Below, one piece after another: positions 5,753-8,501 of a stretch of 8,501 bases of DNA (its first letter is position 1; every line of letters begins with the position of its first letter). The stretch spans positions 1 through 8,501 of the forward strand of contig QFOL01000164.1 in NCBI GenBank assembly GCA_003241215.1, written 5' to 3'. Position numbers and translations under genes: made by a program. This DNA is from Agrobacterium fabrum (GTDB lineage Bacteria > Pseudomonadota > Alphaproteobacteria > Rhizobiales > Rhizobiaceae). The notes beneath the pieces are model-generated. The model saw only the letters and a program-made list of their open reading frames with translations. It was not told the DNA's origin and did no database searches.

Positions 5753-7891
5753 ATGACCGTAATACCCATAGTGATTTTATGCGGTGTCCTGTCCGTGGTT
5801 TACGCGGTATGGGCGACCAAAAGCGTTCTCGATGCCGATCAGGGCAACGAGCGCATGCGTGAAATAGCAGGTTTTATCCGTGAAGGTGCGCAGGCTTATC
5901 TCACCCGTCAATATCTCACCATCGCCATCGTCGGACTGATCGTCGCCATTCTGGCCTGGTATCTTCTGTCCTCCATGGCGGCTATCGGTTTCCTCATCGG
6001 CGCGGTGCTGTCAGGTGTCGCCGGCTTTGTCGGCATGCATGTCTCCGTGCGCGCCAACCTGCGCACCGCGCAGGCCGCCTCGCACAGCCTTTCCGCCGGT
6101 CTCGATATCGCCTTCAAGTCGGGCGCCATCACCGGCATGCTGGTGGCGGGTCTCGCATTGCTTGGCGTCTCTATCTATTATTTCATCCTGACTTCGGTCA
6201 TGGGCCACCCGGCCGGCTCGCGTGAGGTGATCGACGCGCTGGTATCGCTCGGCTTCGGCGCATCGCTGATCTCCATCTTCGCCCGTCTCGGCGGCGGCAT
6301 CTTCACCAAGGGTGCCGATGTCGGCGGCGATCTCGTCGGCAAGGTCGAGGCCGGCATTCCCGAAGATGACCCGCGCAACCCGGCAACCATCGCCGACAAT
6401 GTCGGCGACAATGTCGGCGACTGCGCCGGCATGGCCGCCGACCTGTTCGAGACCTATGCCGTCTCTGTCGTCGCGACCATGGTTCTCGCCGCAATCTTCT
6501 TTGCCGGAACGCCGATACTGGAAAGCGCCATGGTCTATCCGCTGGCGATCTGCGGCGCGTGCATCCTGACCTCGATTGCCGGCACCTTCTTCGTGAAGCT
6601 CGGCACCAACAACTCCATCATGGGCGCGCTCTACAAGGGGCTCATCGCCACCGGCGTCTTCTCGGTCGTCGGCCTTGCGGTTGCCACTCATGCGACGGTC
6701 GGCTGGGGAGTGGTAGGCACGGTGGCCGGCATGGAAATCACCGGCACCAACCTCTTCTTCTGCGGTCTTGTCGGCCTTGTCGTGACGGCGCTGATCGTCG
6801 TCATCACCGAATATTATACCGGCACCAACAAGCGGCCGGTCAATTCCATCGCCCAGGCTTCGGTCACGGGGCACGGCACCAACGTCATCCAGGGCCTTGC
6901 GGTCTCGCTGGAATCGACGGCGCTGCCGGCCATCGTCATCGTCGGCGGCATCATCGGCACCTACCAGCTCGGCGGCCTGTTCGGCACCGGCATCGCGGTC
7001 ACCGCCATGCTTGGTCTTGCCGGCATGATCGTGGCGCTCGACGCCTTCGGCCCGGTCACTGATAATGCCGGTGGTATCGCTGAAATGGCCGGTCTCGATC
7101 CTGATGTGCGCAAGGCGACCGATGCGCTCGACGCCGTCGGCAACACCACCAAGGCCGTCACCAAGGGTTATGCCATCGGCTCTGCCGGCCTCGGCGCATT
7201 GGTGCTGTTCGCCGCCTATGCCAATGACCTCTCCTATTTCGCCGCCAATGGCGATACTTATCCCTACTTCAAGGATATTGGCGAGATTTCCTTCAGCCTC
7301 GCCAATCCTTACGTGGTTGCCGGCCTGCTGTTCGGCGGCCTCATTCCCTATCTCTTCGGCGGTATCGCGATGACGGCGGTGGGCAAGGCCGCAAGCTCGA
7401 TCGTCGAGGAAGTACGCCGCCAGTTCCGCGAGAAGCCGGGCATCATGGCCGGAACGGAAAAACCTGATTACGGCAAGGCCGTGGACCTGCTGACACGGGC
7501 GGCGATCAAGGAAATGGTCATCCCGTCGCTCCTGCCGGTTCTGGCGCCGCTCGTCGTTTATTTCGGTGTGCTGGCCATTTCCGGCTCCAAGGCGTCGGCT
7601 TTCGCAGCGCTTGGCGCATCGCTGCTCGGCGTCATCATCAACGGCCTCTTCGTGGCGATTTCCATGACGTCGGGCGGCGGTGCATGGGACAATGCCAAGA
7701 AGAGCTTCGAAGACGGTTTCATCGACAAGGACGGCGTGCGCCACGTCAAGGGTTCGGACGCCCACAAGGCGTCGGTGACGGGCGATACGGTCGGCGATCC
7801 CTACAAGGATACCGCCGGTCCTGCCGTCAACCCGGCGATCAAGATCACCAATATCGTGGCGCTGCTGCTGCTGGCGGTTCTTGCCCACTGA
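5753..7891 (+). CDS. hppA: Membrane-bound proton-translocating pyrophosphatase (K+-independent type)
   Basis: This integral membrane enzyme hydrolyses pyrophosphate and uses the energy to pump protons across the membrane. The 712-residue length and roughly 16 hydrophobic segments fit the family. The substrate site is visible as [11 protein letters not shown] (189-199, with Asp189, Asp193, Lys197 and Glu199), then [12 protein letters not shown] (215-226) with its repeated Asp residues. Near the C-terminus are GGAWDNAKK and [15 protein letters not shown]. The sequence [10 protein letters not shown] has Lys467 and Thr470; K+-dependent enzymes have Ala at the first position, so this should be the K+-independent H+ pump. 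ATG 5753 is chosen because GGGAGG (5738-5743) is 9 bases upstream, while the in-frame GTG 5747 would be only 3 bases from it. A leader of over 200 bases separates it from the MFS gene, so it is a separate unit. Such pumps save ATP and acidify compartments under energy or acid stress. Confidence 0.97.
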   Translation: MTVIPIVILCGVLSVVYAVWATKSVLDADQGNERMREIAGFIREGAQAYLTRQYLTIAIVGLIVAILAWYLLSSMAAIGFLIGAVLSGVAGFVGMHVSVRANLRTAQAASHSLSAGLDIAFKSGAITGMLVAGLALLGVSIYYFILTSVMGHPAGSREVIDALVSLGFGASLISIFARLGGGIFTKGADVGGDLVGKVEAGIPEDDPRNPATIADNVGDNVGDCAGMAADLFETYAVSVVATMVLAAIFFAGTPILESAMVYPLAICGACILTSIAGTFFVKLGTNNSIMGALYKGLIATGVFSVVGLAVATHATVGWGVVGTVAGMEITGTNLFFCGLVGLVVTALIVVITEYYTGTNKRPVNSIAQASVTGHGTNVIQGLAVSLESTALPAIVIVGGIIGTYQLGGLFGTGIAVTAMLGLAGMIVALDAFGPVTDNAGGIAEMAGLDPDVRKATDALDAVGNTTKAVTKGYAIGSAGLGALVLFAAYANDLSYFAANGDTYPYFKDIGEISFSLANPYVVAGLLFGGLIPYLFGGIAMTAVGKAASSIVEEVRRQFREKPGIMAGTEKPDYGKAVDLLTRAAIKEMVIPSLLPVLAPLVVYFGVLAISGSKASAFAALGASLLGVIINGLFVAISMTSGGGAWDNAKKSFEDGFIDKDGVRHVKGSDAHKASVTGDTVGDPYKDTAGPAVNPAIKITNIVALLLLAVLAH

Positions 7892-7915
7892 GGGCTTAAG
7901 GTTCCGACGAATGAA

Positions 7916-7945
7916 AAAGGCCCGGGGAGCGATCCTCGGGCCTTT
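7916..7945. terminator. Bidirectional intrinsic terminator between hppA and bamE
   Basis: A 13-base stem (7916-7928 with 7933-7945, one G-T wobble) closes a GCGA tetraloop of the stable GNRA class. On the plus strand it ends in CCTTT and then AAATTT, serving hppA (stop at 7891). On the minus strand it is followed by more T (five in a row at the stem base, 7918-7914), serving the convergent lipoprotein gene whose stop is at 7968. Its placement between two convergent genes supports a shared terminator. Confidence 0.9.
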
Positions 7946-7967
7946 AAATTTACTGTCTTTCTTCCGA

Positions 7968-8498
7968 TCAGGGGGTGCTGTTGCCCTGACCGAGAATGCT
8001 CTTGGCGATATTGGCGCCCGAGGTGCCGCCGGAGAGCAGCTGCTGAAGGAAAGTGAGGTCCTTGCCGCCCGTCGGCGTGGTGCGCGAAATCGTGTCGAAG
8101 ACCTTGCCGTCCTGCAGCGTATAGTTGGCCTTGCGCTCGATGACGCCGTCCTTGTTGAAATAGATCGCGAGAATGTTCTGCTCGACCAGCGCCGGCTTCA
8201 GGAAGGCCGCGCGGCGCACGCGCTTCTGCGAGATGTAATAGAACACCTCGTTGCCGAAAGTCGCAGTGGTGGAAGGTGTGCCCATGGTCAGCAGCACCTG
8301 CTCGCGGCTGGAGCCCTCCGGGATCAGCTGCAGCGCCTGCTCGTCCATGACGTAGCCGTTATGGAACACATCGGTGGTGCTGGTGCAGGCGGAAAGCAGG
8401 CCGGATGCGAGCACGATTGCGATGGCGGTCTTGCTCAGAATTTTGCCGTGACTTGCGGATTTCTGCTTGCTCAACTGCTTTTCCCCGACTGCGATCAT
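7968..8498 (-). CDS. bamE: BamE/SmpA (OmlA)-type outer membrane lipoprotein
   Basis: BamE is a small lipoprotein of the BAM complex, which inserts beta-barrel proteins into the outer membrane. The N-terminal hydrophobic stretch ends in the lipobox LLSAC, with the lipidated cysteine at residue 38 counting from ATG 8498. The mature part has the SmpA/OmlA pattern: GYVMDEQALQLIPEGSSREQ, then VLLTMGTPS, then a strand region with FYYISQKRVRRAAFL, and RTTPTGGKDLTFLQQLLSG near the end as in alphaproteobacterial members. Two starts are possible. ATG 8498 gives 176 residues, but its ribosome site would lie off the window. TTG 8474 gives 168 residues and a more typical 29-residue signal peptide, with GGGGA (8486-8482) 7 bases upstream. 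The frame is still open at the window edge, so a start further upstream cannot be excluded. It is transcribed toward hppA and shares its terminator. Confidence 0.85.
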   Translation of the reverse strand: MIAVGEKQLSKQKSASHGKILSKTAIAIVLASGLLSACTSTTDVFHNGYVMDEQALQLIPEGSSREQVLLTMGTPSTTATFGNEVFYYISQKRVRRAAFLKPALVEQNILAIYFNKDGVIERKANYTLQDGKVFDTISRTTPTGGKDLTFLQQLLSGGTSGANIAKSILGQGNSTP

Positions 8499-8501
8499 GA
8501 A

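Noticed and set aside
6011..7888. Long minus-strand open frame of 625 codons opposite hppA
   Set aside because: It is the complement of a firmly identified pyrophosphatase gene. Its translation is rich in His, Arg, Asp and Gly without domains, typical of the antisense of GC-rich codons.
1..8501. CRISPR arrays, tRNA or rRNA genes, transposase genes
   Set aside because: No regularly spaced repeats, cloverleaf or rRNA-like sequence, and no frame with transposase features. The only repeat pair of note is the inverted repeat in ribD.

Overview
The window looks like a chromosomal housekeeping segment of an alphaproteobacterium in the order Rhizobiales, most likely Agrobacterium or a close Rhizobiaceae relative. 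This rests on the GC-rich codon use, the gene order nrdR-ribD-ribE-(insert)-ribH-nusB, a BamE-type lipoprotein with a typical alphaproteobacterial C-terminus, and a K+-independent proton-pumping pyrophosphatase. The genus is inferred from protein style and synteny, not from a search.

Bases 1-4286 form a riboflavin cluster. nrdR (ribonucleotide reductase repressor) is followed 2 bases later by ribD. ribD ends in a TGATG overlap with ribE (riboflavin synthase). A LysE/RhtB-type exporter gene with its own putative promoter then interrupts the cluster, and after it come ribH (lumazine synthase) and nusB (transcription antitermination factor). RibD carries out the deamination and reduction of the pyrimidine branch, RibH condenses that product with the four-carbon unit, and RibE dismutates lumazine to riboflavin. 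ribA and ribB functions are not in the window. Bases 4308-5531 encode an MFS transporter directly behind nusB, a position that makes it a candidate flavin transporter.

Bases 5532-5752 are a leader containing a putative promoter and a terminator-like hairpin. They precede hppA (5753-7891), a membrane pyrophosphatase whose sequence signature is that of the K+-independent H+ pump. A strong shared terminator (7916-7945) separates hppA from a convergent bamE-like lipoprotein gene (7968-8498, minus strand).

The most unusual object is inside ribD. Bases 1238-1414 are a 177-base element bounded by a perfect 48-base inverted repeat. It is read straight through in frame and adds 59 residues, rich in Pro, Gly, Ser and Glu, to the reductase domain. 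It looks like a small non-autonomous palindromic mobile element that has become part of an essential enzyme's coding sequence. No CRISPR array, tRNA, rRNA, transposase gene or recognisable FMN riboswitch was seen.
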